64,000 nt of DNA from Nitrospira sp. UBA2082 (GCA_002331335.1 DCZO01000020.1:7239-71238); one strand, 5' to 3'; numbered from the stretch's first letter, positions 8,740 to 17,929 are shown. Made by a program: numbers and translations. The notes: generated from the letters alone by a model not told the origin.

Positions 8740-8815
8740 AGGCCGTTTATGTGCGACGATGGTCGTATCAGACAGAAAGACCACCCTAGCACGCGAATTT
8801 TCTCGAAGGCAAGAT

Positions 8816-8835
8816 GTCGGGATACCAGTCCCGAC
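8816..8835. promoter_or_regulatory. Perfect 7-bp inverted repeat in the divergent region
   Basis: GTCGGGA and TCCCGAC are separated by six bases. It lies between the divergent genes starting at 8739 (minus) and about 8913 (plus), so it could be an operator or a 5'-UTR hairpin. Confidence 0.35.
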
Positions 8836-8912
8836 GATCGGGCCAGAAGTTACCGGGTCTTATGCTGAAACAATTCCATAGTTCCGTATTCTGTTCGACC
8901 AAGGGGGGCAGG

Positions 8913-9809
8913 GTGTGCCGGGTCATTGTCGCGGTCTTTGGTTGCATGACGATTCACCTGGCGGTCTCTCCGGTTCAGGCTGAAATCAGAACCATCAGCG
9001 CGCAGGGAGAATATCGCATGGGTCCTCGCGATACGAAGGACGATGCTGTCCGGCTTGCCACCGAATCGGCCAAACGGCATGCGCTAGAACAGGTTGCCAC
9101 CTATCTGGAGAGTGTGACGGTTGTAAACGCGATGGATGTCACCAAAGACGAAATCCGTACCTACACGGCCGGTTCAGTGATGGTGCTGGATCAACACACA
9201 ACGACGATGCGAGCTGGTGACACGATGGTGGTACACGTGCATCTCCTGACGCAAATCGATACGGAAGAAGCCGCCCAGGCGATTGTGGCACTAAGGGAGA
9301 ATGAGGACGCGCGGTCGCAATTGGCGGCATTAAAGCGAGACCATGAGCGGCTGCAGCGGGAGCTGAGTGCGGCGAACCGGGCAATGGCCGATGCGGCCGC
9401 GTCGGACCACACGATGCAGTTGACGCGGCAGAGGCGGGAGATTCTCCACCGTGTGCAGTCGAATGCGATGGTGTCGCAAGCCTGGACGGATTGGGCAGTG
9501 GTCGCCCAATCGAATGGCGCCCGGATGCAGGCCGATCTTGCGCTCGTATATGCACTGCTTCAGATGGCGCGCGATCTGTATCCGGCCAGCCCGCATGTGG
9601 CGGCCGCGGAAAAAACGATGAAAGATAGACAGCCGCCGGTTCCACCGCAACCGCCGCAACCGGGGACCGCACGGGCCCGGATGCCGAGGCACGAGATCGT
9701 GCCGTCGCCCGATTCAGGAGCGGTACCGCGCACGTTAAACGAGATTACCTACAGAACGCCGGCGGGTCCGTTCCCCAACGGCCAGGAACAGGATCGTAAA
9801 GGAGAATGA
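8913..9809 (+). CDS. Exported protein with a coiled-coil middle and FlgT/LPP20-like N-terminus
   Basis: 298 residues from GTG 8913. This start has a G-rich Shine-Dalgarno (AAGGGGGG) and gives a clean 23-residue signal peptide ending VQA. Longer in-frame starts at 8862 and 8814 lack both. The mature N-terminus (GEYRMG then DDAVRLATESAKRHALEQV then TKDEIRTYTAGSV) resembles the FlgT/LPP20-type domain in which a helix of A-x-x-x-A-K-R-x-A is followed by a strand. A coiled coil covers roughly the ENEDARSQLAALKRDHERLQ region, and a proline-rich tail follows. It overlaps the next gene by 4 bp, and that gene encodes a similar helix. The function is unknown. Confidence 0.7.
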   Translation: MCRVIVAVFGCMTIHLAVSPVQAEIRTISAQGEYRMGPRDTKDDAVRLATESAKRHALEQVATYLESVTVVNAMDVTKDEIRTYTAGSVMVLDQHTTTMRAGDTMVVHVHLLTQIDTEEAAQAIVALRENEDARSQLAALKRDHERLQRELSAANRAMADAAASDHTMQLTRQRREILHRVQSNAMVSQAWTDWAVVAQSNGARMQADLALVYALLQMARDLYPASPHVAAAEKTMKDRQPPVPPQPPQPGTARARMPRHEIVPSPDSGAVPRTLNEITYRTPAGPFPNGQEQDRKGE

Positions 9810-10303
9810 TGGCGAGGACAGGAGTTCGGCTCGTCATAACGGCAGCTTGTCTTTGGAGTCTTTCCACCGTTCCAACCGTGCAACCGGAGCCGGCTGAATC
9901 AGGCGGGGTTGTTCGTCTGAGCGGCGAAACGAGCCAAGGACCGTATCGTTCCGACCAATATTGGATCGGCACAGGCCGGGGTGATTTGAGTAAGGGACAC
10001 GTCGTCTGTCAGCGCGTTGCGGAGCTGGCAGCCCGGGCCGATCTGGCTAAACAGATTCGGGTGTTAATAAAGGAACATCTGGTCGATCGCACTCGTGAAC
10101 GGACGGGGAAAGAGGCTGAACAGGATATCGAATTGACGCGAGAGGAAATCGTTCAGGAATATCTCCAAGATGTGAAGATGGTCGATCGCCGGATTGATGA
10201 AGAGCGCAAAATCTGCACGGCTACCGCGATCATGGCGAGGAACCGGATTCCACTAAAACCGGATTCTACGACTGCTGAAATCATCTCTCCAGGTATCCGC
10301 TGA
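9806..10303 (+). CDS. Exported protein, LPP20-like
   Basis: 165 residues. ATG 9806 overlaps the previous stop (ATGA) and is preceded by AAAGGAG. The signal peptide is short and hydrophobic (VRLVITAACLWSLSTVPT). The body contains GTGRGDLSKGHVVCQRVAELAARADLAKQI, the G-x-x-x-A-x-x-x-A-x-x-x-A-R-x-x-L pattern seen in LPP20-type lipoproteins, and then a charged helix with EEIVQEYLQD. No lipobox Cys is present, so a soluble periplasmic location is likely. It forms a two-gene unit with the upstream gene and ends before a pair of hairpins. Confidence 0.65.
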   Translation: MMARTGVRLVITAACLWSLSTVPTVQPEPAESGGVVRLSGETSQGPYRSDQYWIGTGRGDLSKGHVVCQRVAELAARADLAKQIRVLIKEHLVDRTRERTGKEAEQDIELTREEIVQEYLQDVKMVDRRIDEERKICTATAIMARNRIPLKPDSTTAEIISPGIR

Positions 10304-10330
10304 CTCCCCGGTTTCCGGCCACAAAAGAAT

Positions 10331-10364
10331 GGGGCGGAGAACACAGATTGATGTTCCCCGCCCC
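10331..10364 (+). terminator. GC-rich hairpin between convergent genes (first of two)
   Basis: 13-base arms 10331-10343 and 10352-10364 pair with one mismatch (GGGGCGG against CCGCCCC) around an eight-base loop. It lies 27 bp after the stop at 10303. No strong T-run follows, so it may work with the next hairpin. Confidence 0.6.
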
Positions 10365-10371
10365 CACATCG

Positions 10372-10401
10372 TCGTACGCTTGCCCGAGCGCAAGCGTACG
10401 A
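10372..10401 (-). terminator. Second hairpin between convergent genes
   Basis: Perfect 11-base arms (10372-10382 and 10391-10401) are separated by eight bases. It lies 6 bp beyond the stop of the minus-strand DUF1566 gene (10408). Together with the hairpin at 10331 it separates the convergent genes. Confidence 0.55.
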
Positions 10402-10407
10402 TGCCGA

Positions 10408-10971
10408 TTACTGCTGCTCGCTTACATCCACTTCGGCGGTCCGGACACACCAGGTGCGCGCTTTACCGGTCTTCTGGTCTGCGAGTTTGGTACGGCCGTT
10501 CGAGAAAAACACGTACCACGGCGGAGCCGCGTATTGCGGATTCGGCGGGGCTCCCCAATAGTTGGCGGACTGTACATTCGTAAAGGGATGGCCGGCTCGT
10601 AGTGTCGGGCCGGGAGGAGCCACCCCTGGATCGACGAGACTCGCCAGCTCATGCACCGAGGGGAGCCGCCATCCTTTCCGTCCTCCGGCTGCGAGGTTGA
10701 GGCAATGTTCCTGTGCGCCGGCCCAATCCACCGGATCCTTCCCAGGCGACAGTTCCCACACCAACCCGGTCTCCTTGTCAAAGACCGCTTCGTTTTTCCA
10801 ATCCGACAATACGACGAATTGCGGAGTGGATACGAACTGCGGTTCCCAGGCCGGTTGGGTATTGGCTGGTCCGCTCAACGAGGCCGCTTGCGCCGGGCCG
10901 GTGGCTAGCAGGCATAGTCCCGCGGCGACCAGTCCGAAAAATCCACTCGCCATGAACTGTCGTCTCTGCAT
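10408..10971 (-). CDS. Exported DUF1566 (Lcl C-terminal domain) protein
   Basis: 187 residues from ATG 10971, chosen for the strong GAGGAGG upstream and the signal peptide that begins MQRRQF. This is a twin-Arg-like start followed by a long hydrophobic stretch ending AQA. The domain shows the DUF1566 plan: DKETGLVWE, W-A-G-A-Q-x-x-C, G-R-x-G-W-R-L-P-S-V-x-E-L, S-A-N-Y-W and a closing W-C-V-R. DUF1566 modules resemble C-type-lectin or FGE-like folds and are found on secreted proteins. The ligand is unknown. It is a single gene. Confidence 0.85.
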   Translation of the reverse strand: MQRRQFMASGFFGLVAAGLCLLATGPAQAASLSGPANTQPAWEPQFVSTPQFVVLSDWKNEAVFDKETGLVWELSPGKDPVDWAGAQEHCLNLAAGGRKGWRLPSVHELASLVDPGVAPPGPTLRAGHPFTNVQSANYWGAPPNPQYAAPPWYVFFSNGRTKLADQKTGKARTWCVRTAEVDVSEQQ

Positions 10972-11526
10972 GGTGCTTCCTCCTCGTGGTGGTGGTTGGA
11001 TCATCTATCCGGTGATAACGCGTGCGGCACAACTGTTCCTGTTTGCAACATGATCATACAGGGCCCATTCACGGTCCGACGAAGAAACGTATGGTAATGA
11101 GAAGGAGTGTAGGACTGTATCGCCCATCGGGGGAATCGGGGCACCATCACTGGCCTCCCTGTCGATGAGTGGCCTGCCGATTGTCCTGACGCAGGAAGAT
11201 CAGCGTCAGGTACACGACAGTGCTGCGATCTGAGGGCGTTCAAGCAACCCTGTGGAATTGCCAGGCCCTCCACCCCCAGCCGTGTCTGCCGTTGAGCAGC
11301 TCCACGGACATGGAGACGAGGGCGGTACTCTAGGGCGCGTTAGCCTCGCTTGTCAATACCTGTGCGGAGACAATGTGTCTGCTGTGATAAGGCGTCACTG
11401 CAGTACGGGTGGTCCGGATTGGATCAAGCCGATCACTGCAAGTCTTCAATTTATCAATGAAATTCACTCTCGGCAACCGATCCTCATTGCGCCAGGTACC
11501 GGCTTTCAGGTAAGAAAACCCTCTCC
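10972..11526. other. Intergenic region between divergent genes
   Basis: About 555 bp separating the DUF1566 gene from the gene at 11527. A perfect 7-bp inverted repeat (CTGACGC / GCGTCAG) occurs at 11187-11210. No reading frame here has supporting features, and no promoter stands out clearly. Confidence 0.45.
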
Positions 11527-12795
11527 ATGCCCACCGAGAATAATTTTCAGCACGACGAACTGTCGCGAAAGAATCCCGGGGATCGTTTGTCTACAGCCGA
11601 ACTGATGCCGGGGGCACAGGCGGAGTCTCCTGCGTGGTTCGACGCTATGGCGCAGTGTGGGACAAAGCTTTCAGAAGCCGGCGTTCGGGGCATTGTGTTT
11701 CTTCATGGATCGATTCATAGCACCGACGTGTTCGGCATCCAGCGGTTGGACGAAGTCGGTGGCTTGAAGCGCGGCTATTCGCGCGGCGTGTCCGGGCTGG
11801 ATGCCTTGCTGTCGCTCATGCGAGATGGAGAGAACGGGATTCCCGCGTTTCCTCACGGCCTGACACCGCCGTTTCAGAATGACGATGCCACGTGGACATC
11901 ACTCGATCAGCGGCTTGGCGATGCGGGCAATTTCACGGAGAGATATGTCACGCTGGCTGAACACGCGCTCAACAAGCACGGTGCTCAGCCGATCATCTGC
12001 AGCCGACTGCTATGGGCGTCGGAGCACCATCATCTTGGCCGGGCCGCCGCCGCCGTCCGGTTGCTCGCCGATCTCCACGGACTGTGTGAGCGACAGGTGC
12101 TCGGCACGGGAGACCGGATTCTCGTGCAGGCCCACGGGCAGGCCGGGCTGATCCTCGCGTTAGCCTCGAATCTGCTGTGCCCCAGTCCCATCACAGGGAG
12201 ACCGAAGTTGCTGGGCATCCTGGCTGCCTACGCGCGCGAAACAGGTCAGGCTGACCTGGCCGCTATCATTACACGGATCGAACCGTTGCTCGGATCTGCG
12301 ACCCGGCTGAACGGTGTCGTGCTGGATATGGTCACGTTCGGGACGCCGGTCCGGTACGGATGGGACCCCTCCGGCATCGGCACAGTACTGCATGTGGTGA
12401 ATCACAGAAACCTCAGGACCGACGGGAAAACGTGGTTGGCCAAAATGGAGTTGCCGCAAATTACGATGGAAATGCCGGTCGCGTGGGGCGGCGACTATGT
12501 CCAGGAATTGGCCGTGGCCGGCAGCGATGCCCTTCCGGCGACTGATGCGGCCAAGGCGGCGAACAAGGCGATCTGGGAAATGGTCGAGCCCTACGATGGA
12601 TTCGAGCGGTGGCTGGAATGCGCCCGCCGCGCCGTGCGTTTCCCCAGCGAGGGCCGTTGCCTCCTGGTCGACTATAAAGACTGCACCGGGTCCACCGACG
12701 TCCGCGACCACTACTATGGCCACGCCGCTTACACCCGCCTGAATGCCCTGCTGTTCAATACCACCGAAATCGTCCGCTGTTTGTATTCGGCGTGA
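11527..12795 (+). CDS. Alpha/beta-hydrolase-like protein lacking the usual nucleophile Ser
   Basis: 422 residues. Several elements recall lipase/esterase folds. A strand with GIVFLHGSIHSTDVFG could be the HG oxyanion loop. ILVQAHGQAGLILALAS occupies the position of the G-x-S-x-G nucleophile elbow. VVLDMVTFGTPVRYGWD resembles the TFGTP element of class 3 lipases. In the elbow the Ser is replaced (AHGQAG), so classical Ser hydrolysis is unlikely. No signal peptide is present. Late His residues (DHYYGHAAY) could be the triad His. It is a single gene, convergent with the glycerophosphodiesterase gene. The function is not known. Confidence 0.65.
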   Translation: MPTENNFQHDELSRKNPGDRLSTAELMPGAQAESPAWFDAMAQCGTKLSEAGVRGIVFLHGSIHSTDVFGIQRLDEVGGLKRGYSRGVSGLDALLSLMRDGENGIPAFPHGLTPPFQNDDATWTSLDQRLGDAGNFTERYVTLAEHALNKHGAQPIICSRLLWASEHHHLGRAAAAVRLLADLHGLCERQVLGTGDRILVQAHGQAGLILALASNLLCPSPITGRPKLLGILAAYARETGQADLAAIITRIEPLLGSATRLNGVVLDMVTFGTPVRYGWDPSGIGTVLHVVNHRNLRTDGKTWLAKMELPQITMEMPVAWGGDYVQELAVAGSDALPATDAAKAANKAIWEMVEPYDGFERWLECARRAVRFPSEGRCLLVDYKDCTGSTDVRDHYYGHAAYTRLNALLFNTTEIVRCLYSA

Positions 12796-12883
12796 TCGTG
12801 TTCTGTGACCACCTGCAGCGGGAGTGTGATGAAGTGCGGTGTGCTGTTTGTCTCAGACGGTCGCGTAAGTAGGACCCGAATGA

Positions 12884-13606
12884 TTACCCGTGCGGAATGC
12901 GATCGGGAAAGTTCGAGATCACGCCATCGACACCGAGGCAGATGGCGCGCTGGATGTCGGCCGCCCGGTTTGGGGTATAGACGAACACATGGAGCTTCGC
13001 GCGGTGGAACGATTCGACGAGGCGGTGCGTGGCTTTGCTGTGGCGAAGACCGACGTGGGAGGGAGCGTATTTCATCGCGCGGGCGACGGAGGCGGGGGGG
13101 AACCTATCAAATAGGACCATCAGCGAGGCGGCTGGATCGGCCACCCGAACGTGAGTCAGTTCGTCGTGCAGGAACGAAGCGTAGAGGAGGGGGCCTGTGA
13201 AGCTTGTGCGACGGACGGTTTCGACCGTCTGTTGGGCAATGTTCCGGGCCTTGAGTTCCAACATCATCCCCGTTCGTCCGGAAGCCGTCTCCAGCGCTTC
13301 CTCCAGTGTGGGAATCCCTGTGCCGTTGCCCGCATCCAGCCGCTTCACTTCCTGGAGCGATAGCCGGCTGATTCGTCCTCTTCCATCGGTCGTTCGATTC
13401 ACTGTGGCGTCGTGCAGGGCTACGAGCACGCCGTCGGCCGTACGGCGCAGATCGATTTCCACGAACTCGACCCCACAGGCGATGCCCGCATGAATCGCCG
13501 CCAATGTATTTTCCGGGGCGTGGCCGGCTGCTCCACGATGGCCGACTCGTATCACCCTAGGGGCGCAGTGTCTCGGACTCCGGTCTTTCGATTCAGGGCC
13601 GCTCAT
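12884..13606 (-). CDS. Glycerophosphodiester phosphodiesterase
   Basis: 240 residues from ATG 13606, which overlaps the end of the upstream patatin-like gene by 14 bp. Longer forms would run deep into that gene. It hydrolyses glycerophosphodiesters to glycerol-3-phosphate and an alcohol. The GDPD core is complete: VGHRGAAGHAPENT (H-R and E-N-T), FVEIDLRRTADG (E-x-D), VALHDATVNRTTDG (H-D) and the later ELK strand. There is no signal peptide, so it is cytosolic (UgpQ-like). The overlap with a phospholipase-like gene suggests a joint role in phospholipid turnover. Confidence 0.92.
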   Translation of the reverse strand: MSGPESKDRSPRHCAPRVIRVGHRGAAGHAPENTLAAIHAGIACGVEFVEIDLRRTADGVLVALHDATVNRTTDGRGRISRLSLQEVKRLDAGNGTGIPTLEEALETASGRTGMMLELKARNIAQQTVETVRRTSFTGPLLYASFLHDELTHVRVADPAASLMVLFDRFPPASVARAMKYAPSHVGLRHSKATHRLVESFHRAKLHVFVYTPNRAADIQRAICLGVDGVISNFPDRIPHG

Positions 13607-14861
13607 GATCCTGCATGTCCGGGTTGGGCGTGCAAAACGGCGGTGAGTGAATCGGCGGCGAGAATCGGAGGTTGTGGCTGTCCAAATTCGCAAGGTAGTC
13701 CTTCATGCGCCGGCCTTCCGTGGTTTTTACCCACTCGATCACTTTCTTATCGATCTCCAGGAGGCCGAGCCCGGGGGGGATTTCGTCAGGCTGGACAATG
13801 AACAGGTTGATCCCCCGCTCTTTGGCCTGCGCCTGCGCTTCCTTGACGCGGTAATGAATATAGCGCTCATTCAAACGGGAGAGGCCGTTCAAGTCCAGCA
13901 GATCCCGCAGGGGATGCGGCTCAATCCGGAGGCTCTGTTTTGGAACATTGAGGAAAAAGAAGATGGTGTCGCATCCCAAGCCGAAGGCTTCGTCGATCGG
14001 CAGGGGGTGGGCGAGATCGGCATCGAGATAGCGTGACCCGTCGATTTCCACCAATTCAAACAGTGGATACAGGGCCATGGAGGCGCGAATCCGCTTCAGA
14101 AAGAGATCCTGCTTGGCCTTCCGGCTGCGCAGATCCTCGCTTCCGTCCATCGCAAGATCCGGATCTTTGTTCGAAAAGATCACCGTCGCGCCGTTCTCGT
14201 ACCGTTCGGCAAGAATGTGCCAGACAATAGGACTGTCGAGCACTTTCTGCACGTCGATCTGCTCGCTGAGCCTGGCCAAGAGAGGAAATGGATCGAGAAA
14301 CGCTTTCAGGCGCTTAAGCTCGAAATACTTGTCGATCTCATCGAACGTCTCTTGAATTTCAGGCGCCTGCGCGAGCCGTCGAAAGGATTTGGGCTGGGAC
14401 TCGAACATGTCCATCAGCCGAAACACAAAGCTGACGGCGCGCCCCGCCACGCGAAACGGCATGCGGACGCACAGAGAAATCACCAAGGGCAGGAAATTGA
14501 CGGCCCTCCTCAGATCGCGCAGAATCGATCGATTCGGACCCCAATCTTTCGTCGCTTCCGGGACGACACCAACGAAATGCGTCAGTTTGTCACGGATGAA
14601 CGGATGCAGCTCATAGATCGCTTCCGAGGAGGTGATATAGTTTCCCCAGATGCGCAGTGTTTTCTCCGCTCCGGCGATTCCAGGACTTTCCACGAACCCG
14701 AGGGCGTTGCACGTGCCTGCCGAGGCACTCATGATATGGGAGGGGACGAAGCCGGCCCGGACCAATTCTGTAGCGGCGACTGCTTGGAAGACGGCCTTGC
14801 ATCCGCCTCCGCAGAAGACGAACAGAATCTTGCCGTATTTATTCGATACGGTGGTAGACAT
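13593..14861 (-). CDS. Patatin-like phospholipase-family protein
   Basis: 422 residues from ATG 14861; a GTG ten codons upstream is an alternative start. The patatin core is recognisable but variant. The oxyanion loop is GGGCKAVFQ (usually G-G-G-x-R/K-G). The nucleophile elbow is SASAGTCNA, with Ser in place of the first Gly of G-x-S-x-G. The catalytic Asp motif is YLDADLA instead of D-G-G/A. Ser and Asp are kept, so activity is possible. A long insert (about residues 95-210) separates the motifs. It overlaps the glycerophosphodiesterase gene, fitting a lipid-degradation unit. Confidence 0.82.
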   Translation of the reverse strand: MSTTVSNKYGKILFVFCGGGCKAVFQAVAATELVRAGFVPSHIMSASAGTCNALGFVESPGIAGAEKTLRIWGNYITSSEAIYELHPFIRDKLTHFVGVVPEATKDWGPNRSILRDLRRAVNFLPLVISLCVRMPFRVAGRAVSFVFRLMDMFESQPKSFRRLAQAPEIQETFDEIDKYFELKRLKAFLDPFPLLARLSEQIDVQKVLDSPIVWHILAERYENGATVIFSNKDPDLAMDGSEDLRSRKAKQDLFLKRIRASMALYPLFELVEIDGSRYLDADLAHPLPIDEAFGLGCDTIFFFLNVPKQSLRIEPHPLRDLLDLNGLSRLNERYIHYRVKEAQAQAKERGINLFIVQPDEIPPGLGLLEIDKKVIEWVKTTEGRRMKDYLANLDSHNLRFSPPIHSPPFCTPNPDMQDHERP

Positions 14862-14941
14862 GGGGGTGTTCCGAGGCGACGGTGTGGTCACGTCTTTCGG
14901 GATCTCCGGGACGATGTTTCCAGACCGCGGGGTACGATCCG

Positions 14942-16090
14942 ATGAATACGTATGATGTCTGCATCGTGGGCGCCGGTGTCGTCGGCTGCGCGATTGCCAG
15001 AGAACTCATGGGCCGGTGCCGGCCTGCGCCGATCCGCCTGCTGGTCCTCGAACAGCATGCGCGTCCGGGGGAAGAAACCAGCGGACGCAACAGCGGGGTG
15101 CTCCACAGCGGCATCCACGAAGCTCCCTTTTCGCTGAAAGCACGGCTGGCCCATGAAGGCTGCCGGTCGGCGGCAGCATACGCGCTGGAGCGCGGCATCC
15201 CGCTGCTCAGAACCGGGATGCTCATCGTCGTGTCGAAAGAGGATATCCGGCGCGGCCTCTGGCGAGAAGTTGCGATGCTGCGGCGGTTGTGGGTCAACGC
15301 CTGGAGGACAAATACACGGGTGCGGTTCATGACCCCCTCCGCCGTACGGGAGTGGGAGCCGCAGGTGCGCGCCAGCTGCGGCCTTGCGATTCCGGATGTC
15401 TCCGTCATAGATTCCCAGGCCTTCGTGCAGTCGCTTCGGACTGATGCGGAAGTTACCGGCGTCGAGTTTGCCTTCGATCATCGGGTCTTGGCCGTCGAAG
15501 AGGCCGGCGGCTCGTATCTTGTCTCCACCGATCATCAAACGATTCGGGTTGCCTGCCTGATCAATGCGGCCGGACTCTATGCCGATGAGATTGCCTCTCT
15601 CGCGCTACGCCACCATAAATATACCATCCGTCCGCTGCGGGGCGAGTACTATGAAGTGATGACGTCTGAAAAAGCATGTCGGGTTGGACGCCCGGTCTAT
15701 CCTGCGTTGCCTCCTGGGGCGACCGGCAAGGGGATTCATTTAAGCCCCCGTCCGAATGGAAGGTTGTACATAGGGCCGAACGAAGTGGCTGTCCAAGACA
15801 AGGCGAATTACACGTCGAACAAGACACCGCCTAGTTTGTTCGCCGAGGCTGTGCAACAATTCCTTCCGGCATTGGATGAACGAGATCTGTCGTGGGCCTA
15901 TTCCGGCATCAGGCCGCGCGTTGAAACGACCAGCCGGTCCAAGAGCGACTTTATCGTCTCGGTCGATCGAGAAGACCCCCTCTTGGTCGATCTGATCGGT
16001 ATTGAATCACCCGGCCTCTCCGCCGCGATGGCGCTCGCTCGGCATGTGTGCGATCTGCCGTCTCTTCAAAAACGCTTCCCGTCCGGCTGA
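14942..16090 (+). CDS. lhgO: FAD-dependent L-2-hydroxyglutarate oxidase-like protein
   Basis: 382 residues from ATG 14942, which begins directly with the dinucleotide-binding strand YDVCIVGAGVVGCAIA (G-x-G-x-x-G). E-x-x-x-GEETSGRNSGVLHSGIH is the characteristic FAD/substrate loop of L-2-hydroxyglutarate oxidases (S-x-R-N-S-x-V-x-H-x-G). Further family elements are LINAAGLYAD, P-x-x-G-x-Y and a C-terminal GIESPGLSAAMALA. The enzyme oxidises L-2-hydroxyglutarate to 2-oxoglutarate, passing electrons to the quinone pool. It is divergent from the patatin-like gene and convergent with the acyl-CoA synthetase gene. Confidence 0.85.
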   Translation: MNTYDVCIVGAGVVGCAIARELMGRCRPAPIRLLVLEQHARPGEETSGRNSGVLHSGIHEAPFSLKARLAHEGCRSAAAYALERGIPLLRTGMLIVVSKEDIRRGLWREVAMLRRLWVNAWRTNTRVRFMTPSAVREWEPQVRASCGLAIPDVSVIDSQAFVQSLRTDAEVTGVEFAFDHRVLAVEEAGGSYLVSTDHQTIRVACLINAAGLYADEIASLALRHHKYTIRPLRGEYYEVMTSEKACRVGRPVYPALPPGATGKGIHLSPRPNGRLYIGPNEVAVQDKANYTSNKTPPSLFAEAVQQFLPALDERDLSWAYSGIRPRVETTSRSKSDFIVSVDREDPLLVDLIGIESPGLSAAMALARHVCDLPSLQKRFPSG

Positions 16091-16105
16091 GGCTGTCCTG
16101 TTGGC

Positions 16106-17779
16106 TCACGGGACTGAAGAAGGTTGCAATGGATCCTGTGCCGCGTCCTCAACCCGTAGCACTCTGTGCAAGGTTTTTCCTAGGACCGATCTGGGAAGCT
16201 CCGAGCGGAACTCGAACTTCTTGGGCACTTTGTACGAGGCCAGATAGCGCCGGCAGTGGCTAAGGAGATCATCAATGGAGATAGATTCGGGTGAGGCGAC
16301 GACGAAGGCCTTGATCGATTCGCTTCCGTCCTCGTGCCGCACACCGATGACGGCCGCATCGCTCACCTGGGGGTGCAGCGTGAGCACATGCTCGATCTCG
16401 GAGGGATACACGTTGAACCCGGAAGAGGACAGGATCATGTTTTTCTTGCGGTCCACGATGTAGAAGAAACCGTCTTGATCGACACGCGCGATGTCGCCGG
16501 TCGCCAGCCACCCGCCCGGCTTCAGCACCTTTGCCGTTTCGACAGGGTTGTTCCAGTAGCCGTCCATCACTTGGGGGCCGCGCACCCACAGCTCGCCCAC
16601 TTCCCCTACCGGCACCTCCCGGCCCTCCTCATCGACGATTTGCACCTCCGTGTTGGCGATGGGCAGGCCGATGGAGCGTTTGACAGAAAGGCCCCGGGCA
16701 ATATTGCAGTGCGTGACCGGTGAGGCTTCGGAGAGGCCATACCCTTCGATAATCAAGTGGCCGGTCTTTTCTTTGAATCGTTTCAGGAGATCGAACGAAA
16801 GGGCGGCACCCCCGGAAATCACGAACTTCGCGTCCTTCAAGTCGTCCGCGTCACATTCTTCGAGCAGCTTCTGAACGAGCGCGGGTACCAGGGTGATGAC
16901 GGTCGGCTGTTTCTTGCGCAGCAGCGACAGCAGTACCTGGACATTGCGCGGGTCGGGAACCAGCACCATGCAGCCCCCGACGGCCAGACAGATGTTTTGC
17001 GTGACTGTCATGCCAAAGACGTGAAAGAGCGGCAGTGCGGCCAGAAAGCTTTCCACCCGCTCGGCCGGGGAAAACCAGCTGACGAGTTGCCGGACATTGG
17101 CCGTCAGGTTGCGATGGCGCAGTTCCGCTCCTTTGGAGACTCCGGTGGTGCCGCCGGTGTATTGCAGCACCGCGATGTCGTCCGGGGTCACAACCGGGAG
17201 CTGATCCGGCGGCACAGGTGCGGCGTGGTCCAACACGTCGTGAAAGAACAGCGTCCGGTCACTGGAGGGAATCTCGACCGGCGGCTGCTTCTGCCTGTGC
17301 AGGTAGAGATATTTGACCAGCGTCGTCATGAAATCGGTGATGCGGGTCACGATGATCAGGTCGAGGTCAAGGTGGCGGATTTTCTGGTGCATCATGTCGA
17401 GCACGACGATGGCCCGCGCCCCCGCGTCTCGAAGCTGGTGGGACAGCTCATGTTCTGTGTAGGTCGGGTTGCAGGGTACGACGATGCCCCCGGCCCGGAC
17501 GATACCGAAATAAGCGATGACGGCTTGTGGCGCATTCGGGAGGCAGAGGGCGACGCGGTCTCCCTTACGGATGCCCAGGGCGGCAAGGCCGCCGGCGAAG
17601 CGCTCGATAAGGGAAAGGCAGTCGCGGTAGGAGAGGGTTTTCCCAAAGAAGTACAGGGCCGGCCGACGCGCAAACCGCTGCGCGCTTCTGGAGAACATCG
17701 TCAAGAGGGTCTCAGGAGGCAGTGAGAGCTCGTGGGGAGTTCCTTCAGGATAATGGAGGAACCACGGGTGTTTAGACAT
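16106..17779 (-). CDS. fadD: Long-chain acyl-CoA synthetase (AMP-forming)
   Basis: 557 residues, normal for the ANL superfamily. It activates fatty acids to acyl-CoA with ATP. Motifs in order: P-loop-like YTGGTTGVSKGAELRHRNL, EGYGLSEASPV, TGDIARVDQDGFFYIVDRKKNMI (hinge), and the C-terminal catalytic Lys in SVLGKTLHRVL. It lies on the same strand as, and downstream of, the hydratase/dehydrogenase and thiolase genes. The gap contains a 123-bp element with inverted ends, so it may not be co-transcribed. Chain-length preference cannot be read from sequence. Confidence 0.92.
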   Translation of the reverse strand: MSKHPWFLHYPEGTPHELSLPPETLLTMFSRSAQRFARRPALYFFGKTLSYRDCLSLIERFAGGLAALGIRKGDRVALCLPNAPQAVIAYFGIVRAGGIVVPCNPTYTEHELSHQLRDAGARAIVVLDMMHQKIRHLDLDLIIVTRITDFMTTLVKYLYLHRQKQPPVEIPSSDRTLFFHDVLDHAAPVPPDQLPVVTPDDIAVLQYTGGTTGVSKGAELRHRNLTANVRQLVSWFSPAERVESFLAALPLFHVFGMTVTQNICLAVGGCMVLVPDPRNVQVLLSLLRKKQPTVITLVPALVQKLLEECDADDLKDAKFVISGGAALSFDLLKRFKEKTGHLIIEGYGLSEASPVTHCNIARGLSVKRSIGLPIANTEVQIVDEEGREVPVGEVGELWVRGPQVMDGYWNNPVETAKVLKPGGWLATGDIARVDQDGFFYIVDRKKNMILSSSGFNVYPSEIEHVLTLHPQVSDAAVIGVRHEDGSESIKAFVVASPESISIDDLLSHCRRYLASYKVPKKFEFRSELPRSVLGKTLHRVLRVEDAAQDPLQPSSVP

Positions 17780-17799
17780 GTGACGGGTTCTCCCTTAAC

Positions 17800-17922
17800 A
17801 GGATGCTGAAAAATTCCACCAACATCGTTCTCGCATCGCTCAAAGGCTCGATGTACAGAGGGCCAAAGAGAGGTGCCTATCCGCTCGCTGCGGCCTTGCT
17901 GGATGGTCTTTTTGAGCATCCT
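17800..17922. repeat. 123-bp element with inverted terminal repeats
   Basis: The ends 17800-17813 and 17909-17922 are 14-base inverted copies (AGGATGCTSAAAAA form) with one mismatch. The interior is GC-rich and has no coding potential. It fills almost the whole gap between the acyl-CoA synthetase and hydratase/dehydrogenase genes. Size, inverted ends and location suggest a MITE- or REP-like repeat, or a long bidirectional terminator. Confidence 0.6.
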
Positions 17923-17929
17923 GCGAGCG

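Noticed and set aside
11001..11273. Open frame of 90 codons upstream of the DUF1566 gene
   Set aside because: Composition is not protein-like and it overlaps the promoter region; no start signal.
12160..12723. Minus-strand frame opposite the hydrolase-like gene
   Set aside because: Antisense frame in GC-rich DNA with no recognised motif.
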